The notes: generated by a model from the sequence alone, not told the origin. Shown: positions 1 through 6,324, counted from the stretch's first letter. The stretch: DNA of 9,707 nt from an uncultured Collinsella sp. (GCA_902463875.1 CABQHR010000057.1:1-9707), one strand, 5' to 3'. Program-made: numbers and translations.

Positions 1-97
1 GTTATAGATTAAGCGATTCTTGAGCCAAGATTAATGTTGGATGAGTTTTTGGGTGTGTATAGAGGGGTCATTATTAGTGGCCCGCGGCGAGGTCTAA

Positions 98-261
98 TAC
101 TTTTCCCGAGAAGTGAACGAGCAAAATCGGACCCCCGAAGCATTGACACTTTGAGGGCGCCGTTCTCTGCGGTTTTGATGCCAGAATCCTGCGTTTATGC
201 CGTTGAAAAATGCGGATGCTCCAGGGGTCCAAAAACAGACGCTCACTTCGCGGAAAAAGTA
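98..261. repeat. Imperfect inverted repeat with 46-nt arms
   Basis: Arm 98-143 and the reverse complement of arm 216-261 have the same length and match at 33 of 46 positions by my hand alignment. The best blocks are TACTTTT at the outer ends, CG.GAAGTGA, GGACCCC and AGCAT at the inner ends. Weaker similarity continues about ten bases outward. Both arms, read inward, encode the same short peptide pattern (LFPRSER followed by D-P-x-S-I), which suggests two inverted copies of one ancestral sequence. The 72-nt centre shows no gene. It could be a degenerate transposon end pair, a MITE-like relic or a structured RNA; the sequence alone does not decide. Confidence 0.6.
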
Positions 262-367
262 ATAGAGCCCGATAGCGGGGGATGGGGTACCGATGCAAAA
301 CGGCGTCAAGGGTTGGTCGAGCAGGCGGTTTCTCCATTGATGTCCGCACGATATGTGACACTTACCC

Positions 368-393
368 TGCCGCCATGCTCCGTCGCGGCGGCA
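368..393 (+). other. GC-rich hairpin upstream of small gene
   Basis: TGCCGCC at 368-374 pairs with GGCGGCA at 387-393 around a 12-nt loop. It ends 22 nt before the ribosome-binding site of the gene at 432. There is no T-run after it, so it is not a standard terminator. It may be a leader structure or chance in GC-rich DNA. Confidence 0.3.
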
Positions 394-431
394 TGCATCT
401 GAAAAACGACCCTCTAAGGAGTTCGATATTG

Positions 432-671
432 ATGAGTGGCAACACCAAGCACCTTGCAAAGAAGTGCGTCAAGGACGCAGGGCCGTGTCTTGTGCTGTGC
501 GCGGCCGGCGTGGCGGTCGCGCTGCTGGCTGTTCTGGGACCATTTGACGTGCTCCGAAGTGCCAGTTCTCTGCATGTTTGCATGGCCCTTGCCGGTGCCA
601 TGATGACCAGCGGCGTGCTCGATCTGGTTTTTTGGGTGCTTGACCCGTTTGGATGGAAGAGCGAGGGGTAG
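432..671 (+). CDS. Small two-helix membrane protein, unknown function
   Basis: This is a 79-residue protein that I do not recognise. The start at 432 is preferred because AAGGAG at 416-421 sits 10 nt upstream; an in-frame ATG at 282 lacks such a site and would add 50 unconvincing residues. A basic N-terminus (KHLAKKCVK, about residues 6-14) precedes two hydrophobic stretches, about residues 18-38 and 46-68, joined by a short loop. This suggests two membrane helices with both ends in the cytoplasm. It has four cysteines (residues 12, 19, 23 and 50) but no clear metal site. The stop is TAG. The next gene lies 85 nt downstream on the same strand, so co-transcription is possible. Function cannot be assigned. 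Confidence 0.6.
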   Translation: MSGNTKHLAKKCVKDAGPCLVLCAAGVAVALLAVLGPFDVLRSASSLHVCMALAGAMMTSGVLDLVFWVLDPFGWKSEG

Positions 672-756
672 GTCCTAAAGGATGGAAGGGCTGGAACGGT
701 TGGCTTAGTGATCGTGCAGAATGTGGGCTAGCGACTTACAGGGAAGTGGTGATCCG

Positions 757-1482
757 ATGACGGTCTATGTGACGGGCGATATTCACGGCGGCCTCGACAT
801 GCAAAAGCTGCGCGATTGGGACCTTGGGGATAGCCTGACGAGCGACGACTATCTCATCGTCGCCGGCGACTTTGGCTTTCCGTGGGATTTCTCTGCCGAG
901 GAGTGTGCCGACATCGCTTGGCTGGAGTCGCGCCCCTATACCGTGCTGTTCGTCGACGGCAACCACGAACGTTTCGACCACTGGGCTGAGCGCCCCATGG
1001 AGCTGTGGCATGGTGGGTTGACGCAGCGTCTGTCGGACACCTCGCCCATACGGCGCCTGACGCGCGGCGAGGTTTTTGAGCTCGACGGCTCAACGGTCTT
1101 TACCATGGGCGGCGCCACGAGCGTGGACAAGGAATACCGCATTCCGTATTCCAGCTGGTGGCCGCAGGAGCTGCCGGACGAGCGCAACTTTGAGGAGGCA
1201 CGGACAAAGCTCGACGGCGTGGGCTGGAAGGTCGGCTACGTGATCACCCACACCTGCTCCACGCGCATGCTTTCACCCACGCTCTATCCGGGGCCCGGCT
1301 GGAATTGCCCTGCCGTTGATCGGCTTACGGCATTTTTCGATGAGCTGGAAGACCGCTTGGACTACAGGCGCTGGTACTACGGGCATTTTCATCGAGATGC
1401 CAACCCGGCCGAGCGCCATACCGTGCTCTACGACTGCATCGTTTGCTTGGGCGACGAACTCCAGCCCTGGGATGTTGCGTAG
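757..1482 (+). CDS. Calcineurin-like metallophosphoesterase
   Basis: This 241-residue protein has the full set of calcineurin-superfamily metal-binding motifs in order: GDIHG at 7-11 (D8, H10), GDFG at 37-40 (D38), GNHE at 68-71 (N69, H70), a histidine in ITHTC (H165), and GHFH at 209-212 (H210, H212). It should therefore bind two metal ions and cleave phosphoester bonds. The substrate (protein, nucleotide or nucleic acid) cannot be told from sequence. No signal peptide or membrane helix is seen, so it is probably cytoplasmic. An in-frame ATG at 721 exists, but the start at 757 places the first motif five residues after the beginning of the beta strand, as usual in this family, and AGGGA at 740-744 is a plausible ribosome site. 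It ends 15 nt before the convergent gluQ gene. Confidence 0.9.
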   Translation: MTVYVTGDIHGGLDMQKLRDWDLGDSLTSDDYLIVAGDFGFPWDFSAEECADIAWLESRPYTVLFVDGNHERFDHWAERPMELWHGGLTQRLSDTSPIRRLTRGEVFELDGSTVFTMGGATSVDKEYRIPYSSWWPQELPDERNFEEARTKLDGVGWKVGYVITHTCSTRMLSPTLYPGPGWNCPAVDRLTAFFDELEDRLDYRRWYYGHFHRDANPAERHTVLYDCIVCLGDELQPWDVA

Positions 1483-1497
1483 GGGTGGGGTGCCTGA

Positions 1498-2502
1498 TTA
1501 CTCAGCCGTTACGGTGATGTTCTCCCTGTGCTTGCGGATAACATCCCAGCTAAAGTGCTCGACCAGCCGCTCGGCAGAGCGCGGCGTGGTGTCCGGCGCG
1601 ATGCCCGTTTGCCCGGCGAGCCAGCCCAGCAGCGCTTCGGGCGTGCCAAAGCGGGCGCGGAGTTCGCCCAGGTCCAGATCGCGGTCTCGTTTGGAAAGGC
1701 GGCGGCCGTCCGGTGCCATGAGCAGCGGAATATGTGCGTAGTGCGGCGTGGGCAGTCCCAACAGGTGCTGCAGATAGATCTGGCGCGGCGTGGACCCCAG
1801 CAGGTCGCATCCGCGCACGACCTCGGTGACGCCCATGGCAGCGTCGTCGACCACCACGGCTAGCTGATAGGCAAACACGCCGTCGCTGCGGCGCACCAAA
1901 AAGTCGCCGCACTCGGTGGCGAGTGCTTCGCATTGGGCGCCGTACGTGCGATCCACAAATTCGATCACGTCGTCTGCGAGGTCGTCGACGGTGGGCACGC
2001 GCAGACGTGTGGCCGGGGCGCGCAGGGCGCTGCGGCGGGCCACCTCCTCGGCCGAAAGACTTCGGCAGGCGCCACGGTAGATGGGCGTGCCGTCGCTCGC
2101 GTGCGGTGCACTCGCGGCGTGGAGCTCGGCGCGTGTGCAAAAGCAGGGATAGGTGAGGCCGGCGTCTTTCAGCCGGCGCAAGGCGCTCTCGTACAGGTCT
2201 AGGCGGTCGTGCTGGTAGTAGGGGCCTTCGTCCCACTCCAGCCCCAGCCAGGCCAGGTCGTCAATCAATTGGGCGGCAAGTTCCGGGCGCTTGCAGCGAT
2301 CGTCCAGGTCCTCAATGCGTAACACGATGCTGCCGCCCTGGCTGCGGGCCGAAAGCCATGCGCACAGGCAGCTGAACACGTTGCCCAGGTGCATACGGCC
2401 CGAGGGCGACGGGGCGAAGCGCCCCACGACGGGCGCGGGAGCGGCCGGCGTCGTTGGCGCGTCGGCGGCGGTTGTTGCTATGTTGCGTGCGTTGATGTCC
2501 AT
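1498..2502 (-). CDS. gluQ: Glutamyl-Q tRNA(Asp) synthetase
   Basis: This 334-residue protein is a shortened paralogue of glutamyl-tRNA synthetase. Enzymes of this family activate glutamate with ATP and attach it to the queuosine base at position 34 of tRNA-Asp rather than to the tRNA 3' end. Visible class I features are the HIGH-type motif HLGN (38-41) after GRFAPSPSG, RIEDLD (62-67), and the KMSKS-type motif RLSKRD (268-273, K271). The zinc site typical of GluQRS is present as C120, C122, Y142 and C146. The anticodon-binding domain of full GluRS (about 470-500 residues) is absent, which separates GluQRS from GluRS. Residues 5-24 are an Ala/Thr/Pro-rich N-terminal extension. An upstream in-frame ATG at 2616 is open but adds 38 residues unlike the family, so I chose 2502. 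A -10 box lies just before that start. Confidence 0.93.
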   Translation of the reverse strand: MDINARNIATTAADAPTTPAAPAPVVGRFAPSPSGRMHLGNVFSCLCAWLSARSQGGSIVLRIEDLDDRCKRPELAAQLIDDLAWLGLEWDEGPYYQHDRLDLYESALRRLKDAGLTYPCFCTRAELHAASAPHASDGTPIYRGACRSLSAEEVARRSALRAPATRLRVPTVDDLADDVIEFVDRTYGAQCEALATECGDFLVRRSDGVFAYQLAVVVDDAAMGVTEVVRGCDLLGSTPRQIYLQHLLGLPTPHYAHIPLLMAPDGRRLSKRDRDLDLGELRARFGTPEALLGWLAGQTGIAPDTTPRSAERLVEHFSWDVIRKHRENITVTAE

Positions 2503-2509
2503 GCGGACG

Positions 2510-2515
2510 AGTATA
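2510..2515 (-). promoter_or_regulatory. -10 box of gluQ, possible leaderless start
   Basis: On the minus strand the sequence reads TATACT, five of six matches to TATAAT, with only 7 nt (CGTCCGC) between it and the gluQ ATG at 2502. Transcription starting the usual 6-8 nt after the box would begin at or next to the A of ATG. No Shine-Dalgarno sequence lies in between. No good -35 box is seen at 16-18 nt spacing. Confidence 0.5.
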
Positions 2516-2638
2516 GCGCGGGGCGTGGTGGGGGAGACGCTGCCGTGGCCTGCAAGTTGCTGAGGCCACACGTTGCGCGTGCCGGACCACCGGCTCGGCG
2601 CCTTAATCGTCGTCAATCAATCTAGCCCTCAAACGACA

Positions 2639-2674
2639 GAAACCCCGGCAGCTCTTCGCAACTGCCGGGGTTTC
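2639..2674. terminator. Strong hairpin, terminator-like, orphan
   Basis: GAAACCCCGGCAG (2639-2651) pairs perfectly over 13 bp with CTGCCGGGGTTTC (2662-2674) around a 10-nt loop. The AAA/TTT ends of the stem give only a three-T tail in either direction, so termination is plausible on both strands but not canonical. No gene on either strand ends just before it: gluQ starts 137 nt to the left and is read away from it. It may insulate the divergent genes or be left from a lost gene or small RNA. Confidence 0.55.
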
Positions 2675-2848
2675 CGCGGAAAAGGGGGACATGATCCTCA
2701 AGCGGACGGCAAAGGGGCAAACCGTTTTCGCTCAACTGCTTTATGCCCCTCAACTGGCGGCTCAATCAGCGCATGCCGCGCCCACACAAAGCCGCTACAC
2801 CTGTGATGGAGCTATGAAGTGGTATCTATTGCCGGAGCGGGCTATGCC

Positions 2849-2900
2849 AAGGAGTGTCCCAGATTGCCGGCAGATAAGGAACGTCCCCAGGTGCCGGCGG
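2849..2900. repeat. Tandem pair of 25-nt units, GGGGACGTTC type
   Basis: Units 2849-2873 and 2876-2900 match at 18 of 25 positions. Both begin AAGGA, followed by a GTCCC core, and end with TGCCGGC and G two bases later. Read on the minus strand, the second unit carries TGGGGACGTTC (2879-2889), exactly the 11 nt found at 5373-5383 on the plus strand in another repeat pair. Similar GGGGACGTTC motifs are, as I recall, found in repeats associated with REP-type (RAYT) transposases, but no transposase is in this window, so that link is inference. Confidence 0.55.
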
Positions 2901-2998
2901 CGGGCGTGACTTTTGTCCCGTTTTGACGCTCCGCTGACCTAGATGTTCGTCACATGAACTCGCAAACGTGGGACAATGACGCTACTGGTACCACAGAC

Positions 2999-3004
2999 AA
3001 AGGA
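2999..3004 (+). promoter_or_regulatory. Ribosome-binding site fixing the DUF2207 start
   Basis: AAAGGA lies 7 nt upstream of the ATG at 3012. It decides for 3012 over the in-frame ATG at 2976, which has no such site and would put 12 extra residues before the basic region of the signal peptide. Confidence 0.75.
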
Positions 3005-3011
3005 TGTGCCT

Positions 3012-4958
3012 ATGAACGCCCCCGTTGCCCAGCCCTGTCGGCAGCGCCGCCTGTTTGCGCGGTTCGCTTCCGTCTGCGCACTCGTCGCGCTTGCGTTGTT
3101 GCTGCTGCCTGCCGTCGCGCACGCCGACGGCTACTCCATGAGCCAAACCTATATCGGTGCCACGGTTGAGGCCGATGGCTCGCTGACCGTTGTCGAGGGA
3201 CGCCAGTTCGATTTCGACGATGACATTAACGGCGTGTATTGGGATATCAATACAGGCTCTAACCAGCAAGGCGGCTCGGTGGTCGTCAATGTGCTGAGCG
3301 TCGAGGAAGACGACACTGCGTTTAACAAGGTCGACAGCGCAAATAAAGGCGACGACGGCGTTTACACGGTGGAGCAGTCCGACGACGGCGTAAAGATTAA
3401 GGTGTTCAGCCCTCACGAGAGCGGCGACAGCGCAATCTACTACGTGAGTTATTCCATGACCGGTGCGGTTATGAACTGGGCCGATACCGCCGAGCTCTAC
3501 TGGAAATTTGTGGGTGACGGCTGGTCTGCGGACTCCGATGACGTCGAGATGGAAGTCTACTTTGCAAATGCCGCTGCCGGGACGGCTGCCGTCAAGGGCG
3601 ATAACTTCCGCGCATGGGGCCACGGCCCACTGACGGGCGACGTGTCGCTCGATGCGGACGAGCCCATGGTCACCTATACCATTCCCTGCGTGCATGAGGG
3701 CGAATTCGCCGAGGCACGCATCGCCTTCCCCAGCGACTGGGTGCCGCAGCTTGCCGTCTCGGGCGAAAAGCGCATGTCGACGATCCTGAGCGAAGAGAAG
3801 GAATGGGCCGACGAGGCCAACGCTCGCCGTGAGCACGCGCGTGCGGTTGCCGGCGCGATTGCCGTGGTGTGTGTTGTCGTGGCGGTTGCCTATACCGGTG
3901 TGATCGTGATGCTTAAGCTGCGTAGGCCCAAGCCCAAGCCGCTCTTTCAGGACGAGTACTTCCGCGATGTGCCCTCGGCCGACCATCCCGCGGTGCTTGC
4001 AGCTCTTATGAGCTGGAACGACGTGCCCGATCAGGCATATATCGCCACACTGATGAAGCTGACCGACGACCGCGTGATCAAGCTGGAAGAAGCGACCGAG
4101 ACCAAGAAGAAGGGTCTGCTCCGTCGCGAAAAAGAGGAGCAGACGTATCGCATCACAGTGACCGACGAGGCCTGGAAGGCTGCCAAGAAGGACGGCATCG
4201 ATCGCGATGTGCTCAAGGTCTTCTTCGCCGGCGTTAAGCCCGATAAAGACGGCGTCCGTTCGCGCACGTTTAGCGAGCTGGAGGAGTATGCCCGCGAGCG
4301 TACTGAATCTGTTGGCGACAAGCTCGAGGACTATCAAAGCACGGTTAAGGGCAAGCTGGAGACGCGCGAGCTTATCGCCTCGGACGGCACCATCGCCCTG
4401 GTTGCCGGCTTGGTTCTCGGCATCATCATCGTCTTTGGCATTCTGGGCTCTCTGATCTATACCGACTTTGCGGACGCCAACGTCGGTGCCGCTATGATCT
4501 CGATCCCCGTCACGATCGTGGGCTTTGTCCTGAGCTGCACCTTCCGCCGCTACACGCCGGAGGGCGCCGAGGTGGCGGCTCGCTGCAAGGCGCTCAAGCA
4601 TTGGCTCGAGGACTTTACGCGCCTGAAGGAGGCTATCCCCAGCGACCTGATCTTGTGGAACAAACTGCTGGTGATGGGCGTTGCCCTGGGCGTTTCGAAA
4701 GAAGTGCTGCGACAGCTGGCCGAGGCCGTGCCTGCGGATCTGCGCAACAGCGACGATTTCTACGACAACTACCCCTGCTACTGGTGGTATTACCATCACT
4801 ACGGCAACGAGTCTCCGCTCGATTCGTTCAACGATGTGTATCATGAGACCATCCGCGAGCTGGCTTCGAGTTCCGATAGCTCGAGCGGCGGCAGCGGCGG
4901 CGGTTTTTCCGGTGGCGGCGGTGGCGGCGTCGGCGGAGGCGGCGGCGGAACGTTCTAG
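3012..4958 (+). CDS. DUF2207-type membrane protein with Gly-rich tail
   Basis: This 648-residue protein matches the predicted-membrane-protein family DUF2207, whose biochemical role is unknown. A signal peptide has basic residues R10-R13, a hydrophobic core at about 18-35 and a likely cleavage after AHA (36-38). Residues 39-275 form the extracellular beta-rich domain, beginning with the typical pattern of a sequence that expresses VEADGSLTVVEGRQF and then INGVYWDI. Helix 1 is at about 277-301. Residues 302-459 are charged and probably cytoplasmic, with a segment near 319-355 (HPAVLAALMSW, IATLMKLTDDRVIKLEE) that looks like a small winged-helix fold. Helices 2 and 3 are at about 460-482 and 491-513. 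The C-terminal part ends in a Ser/Gly tail (from about 615) of the kind common in this family. Topology is inferred. It is flanked on both sides by non-coding repeats and appears monocistronic. Confidence 0.88.
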   Translation: MNAPVAQPCRQRRLFARFASVCALVALALLLLPAVAHADGYSMSQTYIGATVEADGSLTVVEGRQFDFDDDINGVYWDINTGSNQQGGSVVVNVLSVEEDDTAFNKVDSANKGDDGVYTVEQSDDGVKIKVFSPHESGDSAIYYVSYSMTGAVMNWADTAELYWKFVGDGWSADSDDVEMEVYFANAAAGTAAVKGDNFRAWGHGPLTGDVSLDADEPMVTYTIPCVHEGEFAEARIAFPSDWVPQLAVSGEKRMSTILSEEKEWADEANARREHARAVAGAIAVVCVVVAVAYTGVIVMLKLRRPKPKPLFQDEYFRDVPSADHPAVLAALMSWNDVPDQAYIATLMKLTDDRVIKLEEATETKKKGLLRREKEEQTYRITVTDEAWKAAKKDGIDRDVLKVFFAGVKPDKDGVRSRTFSELEEYARERTESVGDKLEDYQSTVKGKLETRELIASDGTIALVAGLVLGIIIVFGILGSLIYTDFADANVGAAMISIPVTIVGFVLSCTFRRYTPEGAEVAARCKALKHWLEDFTRLKEAIPSDLILWNKLLVMGVALGVSKEVLRQLAEAVPADLRNSDDFYDNYPCYWWYYHHYGNESPLDSFNDVYHETIRELASSSDSSSGGSGGGFSGGGGGGVGGGGGGTF

Positions 4959-5072
4959 CGAGCGCTTGCTTTGGGGTGGATCTTTCTGGGCGGTTGCCAG
5001 GGAAGATTCATCCCATTTTTGTGCATCGAAACGGGTCAAACTTTCCGCTGCGGATCTTCGCGCAAGGGGCAG

Positions 5073-5300
5073 TGGACAAAAAATGCCAAATATGAGTACT
5101 GTTGCTGCGCTGGTCACATATGTTTGCACATAATAATGGGCTCCTAATGAGAGTACTTCTCGTTAGGAGCCCATTTTATTGAACATTTGGGGAGCTACGT
5201 CAGCTCATGCAGCTGGTCGTCATGCCTACAAGCATCAAAAATGTCCCAAATCGCTGCTACTAAAAAGGTAACAGTACTCATATTTGATGTTTTTTGACCA
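5073..5300. repeat. 228-bp unit bounded by 31-nt inverted repeats
   Basis: The 31 nt at 5073-5103 match the reverse complement of 5270-5300 at 27 positions. The inner 17 nt, CAAATATGAGTACTGTT (5087-5103), are identical, and the outer parts share TGG-x-CAAAAAA. Between the arms lie an 18-bp hairpin (5135-5175), a pair ATTTGGG 5185-5191 / CCCAAAT 5245-5251, and inside that pair two small stems (GAGCT 5192-5196 / AGCTC 5202-5206; ATGC 5222-5225 / GCAT 5232-5235). GAGTACT occurs in both arms and at the tip of the big hairpin. No frame inside looks coding and no target-site duplication is evident. It could be a non-autonomous mobile element or a large structured RNA. Confidence 0.7.
5135..5180 (+). 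terminator. Strong hairpin with T-tract
   Basis: AATGGGCTCCTAATGAGA (5135-5152) pairs with 5158-5175 over 18 bp with one T-G wobble, around a 5-nt loop, and is followed by TTTTATT. It is a good intrinsic terminator for plus-strand transcription from the DUF2207 gene, whose stop is 177 nt upstream. In the opposite direction the tail is weaker. It sits inside the inverted-repeat unit 5073-5300, so it may belong to that element rather than to the gene. Confidence 0.75.
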
Positions 5301-5328
5301 AGGCTATCTACAAACCCCCTAGGCCACT

Positions 5329-5393
5329 CATTGGGGACAGACTTAAATGACTAGTTGTTGGGGATCAGTCATTGGGGACGTTCTTAAATGGCT
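5329..5393. repeat. Paired 24-nt repeats, TTGGGGAC-TTAAATG type
   Basis: Units 5329-5352 and 5370-5393 match at 20 of 24 positions. Both begin CATTGGGGAC and contain CTTAAATG before ending in CT. A third, partial copy (GTTGGGGATCAGT) lies between them at about 5357-5369. The second unit shares TGGGGACGTTC (5373-5383) with the repeat at 2876-2900 in the opposite orientation. Such sequences resemble dispersed repeats mobilised by REP-associated tyrosine transposases, but nothing here proves it. Confidence 0.55.
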
Positions 5394-5410
5394 GGGTGTG
5401 GCTGCCTGGG

Positions 5411-6052
5411 CTAGGCTGTTAGGTCGAGTTCGTAGAGAAAGCTTTCGCGCGGCATGTCGTGACGACGCTCTTCGCGGTTGGCACGGTGCGTGGCCGTGCG
5501 CTTAAAGCCGTGCAGCTCGTAGAACTTCCACGAGCAGTTAGAGTCGGTGTACAAGTGTGCCCTTGTCGCCCCGCGCGAGGACAGGTACGAGACCGCGGCA
5601 TCGAGCAAAACCGAGCCAACGCCCAGGCCATGGACATCGGGATCGACGGCGAGCAGCGTGACTTCGTTGTCGTGCGGCAACGGGCTGCTCTCGAGCAGGC
5701 GGTTGTTGGTCCGGATGGTTGCGCGCACAAACGAGAGGTACTCGGCGCAAGTATCAGGCTCCAGTTCACGCATCTGCGATAGCAGCGCGCGTTCGGTATC
5801 CATCCAATGTTCCTTAACGGTGGCGCCGGAGCTCTGTCCCGCACGCGCGAGCGAAATGCCACGCGCCTGGCCGTCGATTACGGCAACCTGCGAAAACGTC
5901 GATGACGAAAGGCAATAGGCGAGGTCGCACGCGGCCTCAAGGCGGTTGTACTCATCGTTATCCGAATTGTTATGCCAAAGCTGCTGCAGAATCAGCGCGA
6001 TGGCGTCGAAGTCTTCGGTATCAAACGGTCGGTAGAGAACCCGCGAGACCAT
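5411..6052 (-). CDS. GNAT-family N-acetyltransferase
   Basis: This 213-residue protein should transfer an acetyl group from acetyl-CoA to an amine; the acceptor is unknown. The core is visible in the second half: the beta-4 strand VTLLAVDP (131-138), then the acetyl-CoA pyrophosphate loop HGLGVG (141-146, with H in place of the more usual Q/R), a helix, strand THLYTD-like segment ARAHLYTD (about 163-170) and motif B WKFYELHGF (175-183), with the tyrosine position Y178 often used as general acid. Residues 1-125 form an extended N-terminal part. It has no signal peptide. AAAGAGG lies 4 nt before the ATG on the minus strand, a slightly short spacing. It is divergent from purH with 272 nt between the starts, and its 3' end abuts the paired repeats at 5329-5393. 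Confidence 0.88.
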   Translation of the reverse strand: MVSRVLYRPFDTEDFDAIALILQQLWHNNSDNDEYNRLEAACDLAYCLSSSTFSQVAVIDGQARGISLARAGQSSGATVKEHWMDTERALLSQMRELEPDTCAEYLSFVRATIRTNNRLLESSPLPHDNEVTLLAVDPDVHGLGVGSVLLDAAVSYLSSRGATRAHLYTDSNCSWKFYELHGFKRTATHRANREERRHDMPRESFLYELDLTA

Positions 6053-6324
6053 GGTGCCTCTTTCTTTTGCGGATGCATATCGAGCACAGTTCTACCACGC
6101 TATTGGCATCTAATTATGGTGCCCCTGTGTTCCATGAACTCACCGTGCCCGGTGCCCATCCCCTCCGCTCGCAAACTTTTTCTGCACATGCGCTCGTTGC
6201 GGGGTGCATCGATGCGCTCGATGCGCTACATTGAATCAGTATTTTCAATGCCGCTGCGCGAGCGCTGCAGATCGACGTATCACCGACTCACAGAGCACGG
6301 CGGCGTACCAGACAGGAGGACTGC
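6053..6324. other. Divergent promoter region of GNAT gene and purH
   Basis: These 272 nt separate two gene starts pointing apart, so both promoters should lie here. The purH ribosome site AGGAGGA (6314-6320) is 4 nt before its ATG. Candidate -10 boxes are TACATT (6227-6232) and TATTTT (6240-6245) for purH, and CATAAT on the minus strand (6113-6118) for the acetyltransferase; none has a good -35 at proper spacing. The segment GATGCGCTCGATGCGCTACA (6211-6230) contains a short direct repeat of CGATGCGCT. I see no purine riboswitch. Confidence 0.45.

Larger units (their letters stand above)
1..431. other. Non-coding left flank, 431 nt
   Basis: No open frame here has a convincing start, ribosome site or family resemblance. 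The stretch is less GC-rich and less regular in codon use than the genes to its right. It holds the imperfect inverted repeat at 98-261, a GC-rich hairpin at 368-393, and the ribosome-binding site AAGGAG at 416-421 that serves the small gene starting at 432. The window edge may hide the end of an upstream gene, but no frame reading in from position 1 looks like a protein C-terminus. Confidence 0.5.
2503..3011. other. Non-coding stretch between divergent genes
   Basis: These 509 nt separate gluQ (minus) from the DUF2207 gene (plus). They hold the gluQ -10 box (2510-2515), an orphan 13-bp hairpin (2639-2674), a looser inverted pair AGGGGCA 2713-2719 / TGCCCCT 2744-2750, the tandem 25-nt repeat (2849-2900) and the ribosome site AAAGGA (2999-3004). 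Short frames in this region have no ribosome sites or recognisable protein features. I found no convincing -35/-10 pair for the plus-strand gene; GACAAT at 2972-2977 is the best -10 candidate. Confidence 0.5.
4959..5410. other. Repeat-rich non-coding stretch
   Basis: These 452 nt after the DUF2207 gene are clearly richer in A+T than the flanking genes and contain no credible gene. From left to right they hold about 110 nt without recognised features, the 228-bp inverted-repeat unit (5073-5300) with its strong internal hairpin, and the paired GGGGAC repeats (5329-5393) ending 17 nt before the stop codon of the minus-strand acetyltransferase. Confidence 0.6.

Noticed and set aside
34..402. 122-codon plus-strand frame in the left flank, with minus-strand frames sharing its LFPRSER motif
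   Set aside because: No ribosome site and no family resemblance; the shared motif is explained by the inverted repeat at 98-261.
721..756. Upstream ATG for the metallophosphoesterase
   Set aside because: The extra 12 residues are not expected before the first metal-binding motif, and the site before 757 is better.
2503..2616. 38-residue N-terminal extension of GluQRS
   Set aside because: Residues do not resemble the family, and a -10 promoter box would lie inside the coding part.
2573..2909. Two short plus-strand frames between gluQ and the DUF2207 gene
   Set aside because: They run through the 13-bp hairpin and the tandem repeat, lack ribosome sites and show no protein-like pattern.
2976..3011. 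Upstream start for the DUF2207 protein
   Set aside because: No ribosome site before 2976, while AAAGGA is correctly spaced before 3012, where a normal signal peptide begins.
2982..5129. 715-codon open frame on the minus strand opposite the DUF2207 gene
   Set aside because: It is the mirror of a well-supported gene with signal peptide and family features. Its translation is full of Ala/Arg/His/Val runs with no recognisable domain, and it starts inside the inverted repeat at 5073-5300. Long antisense frames are common in high-GC DNA.
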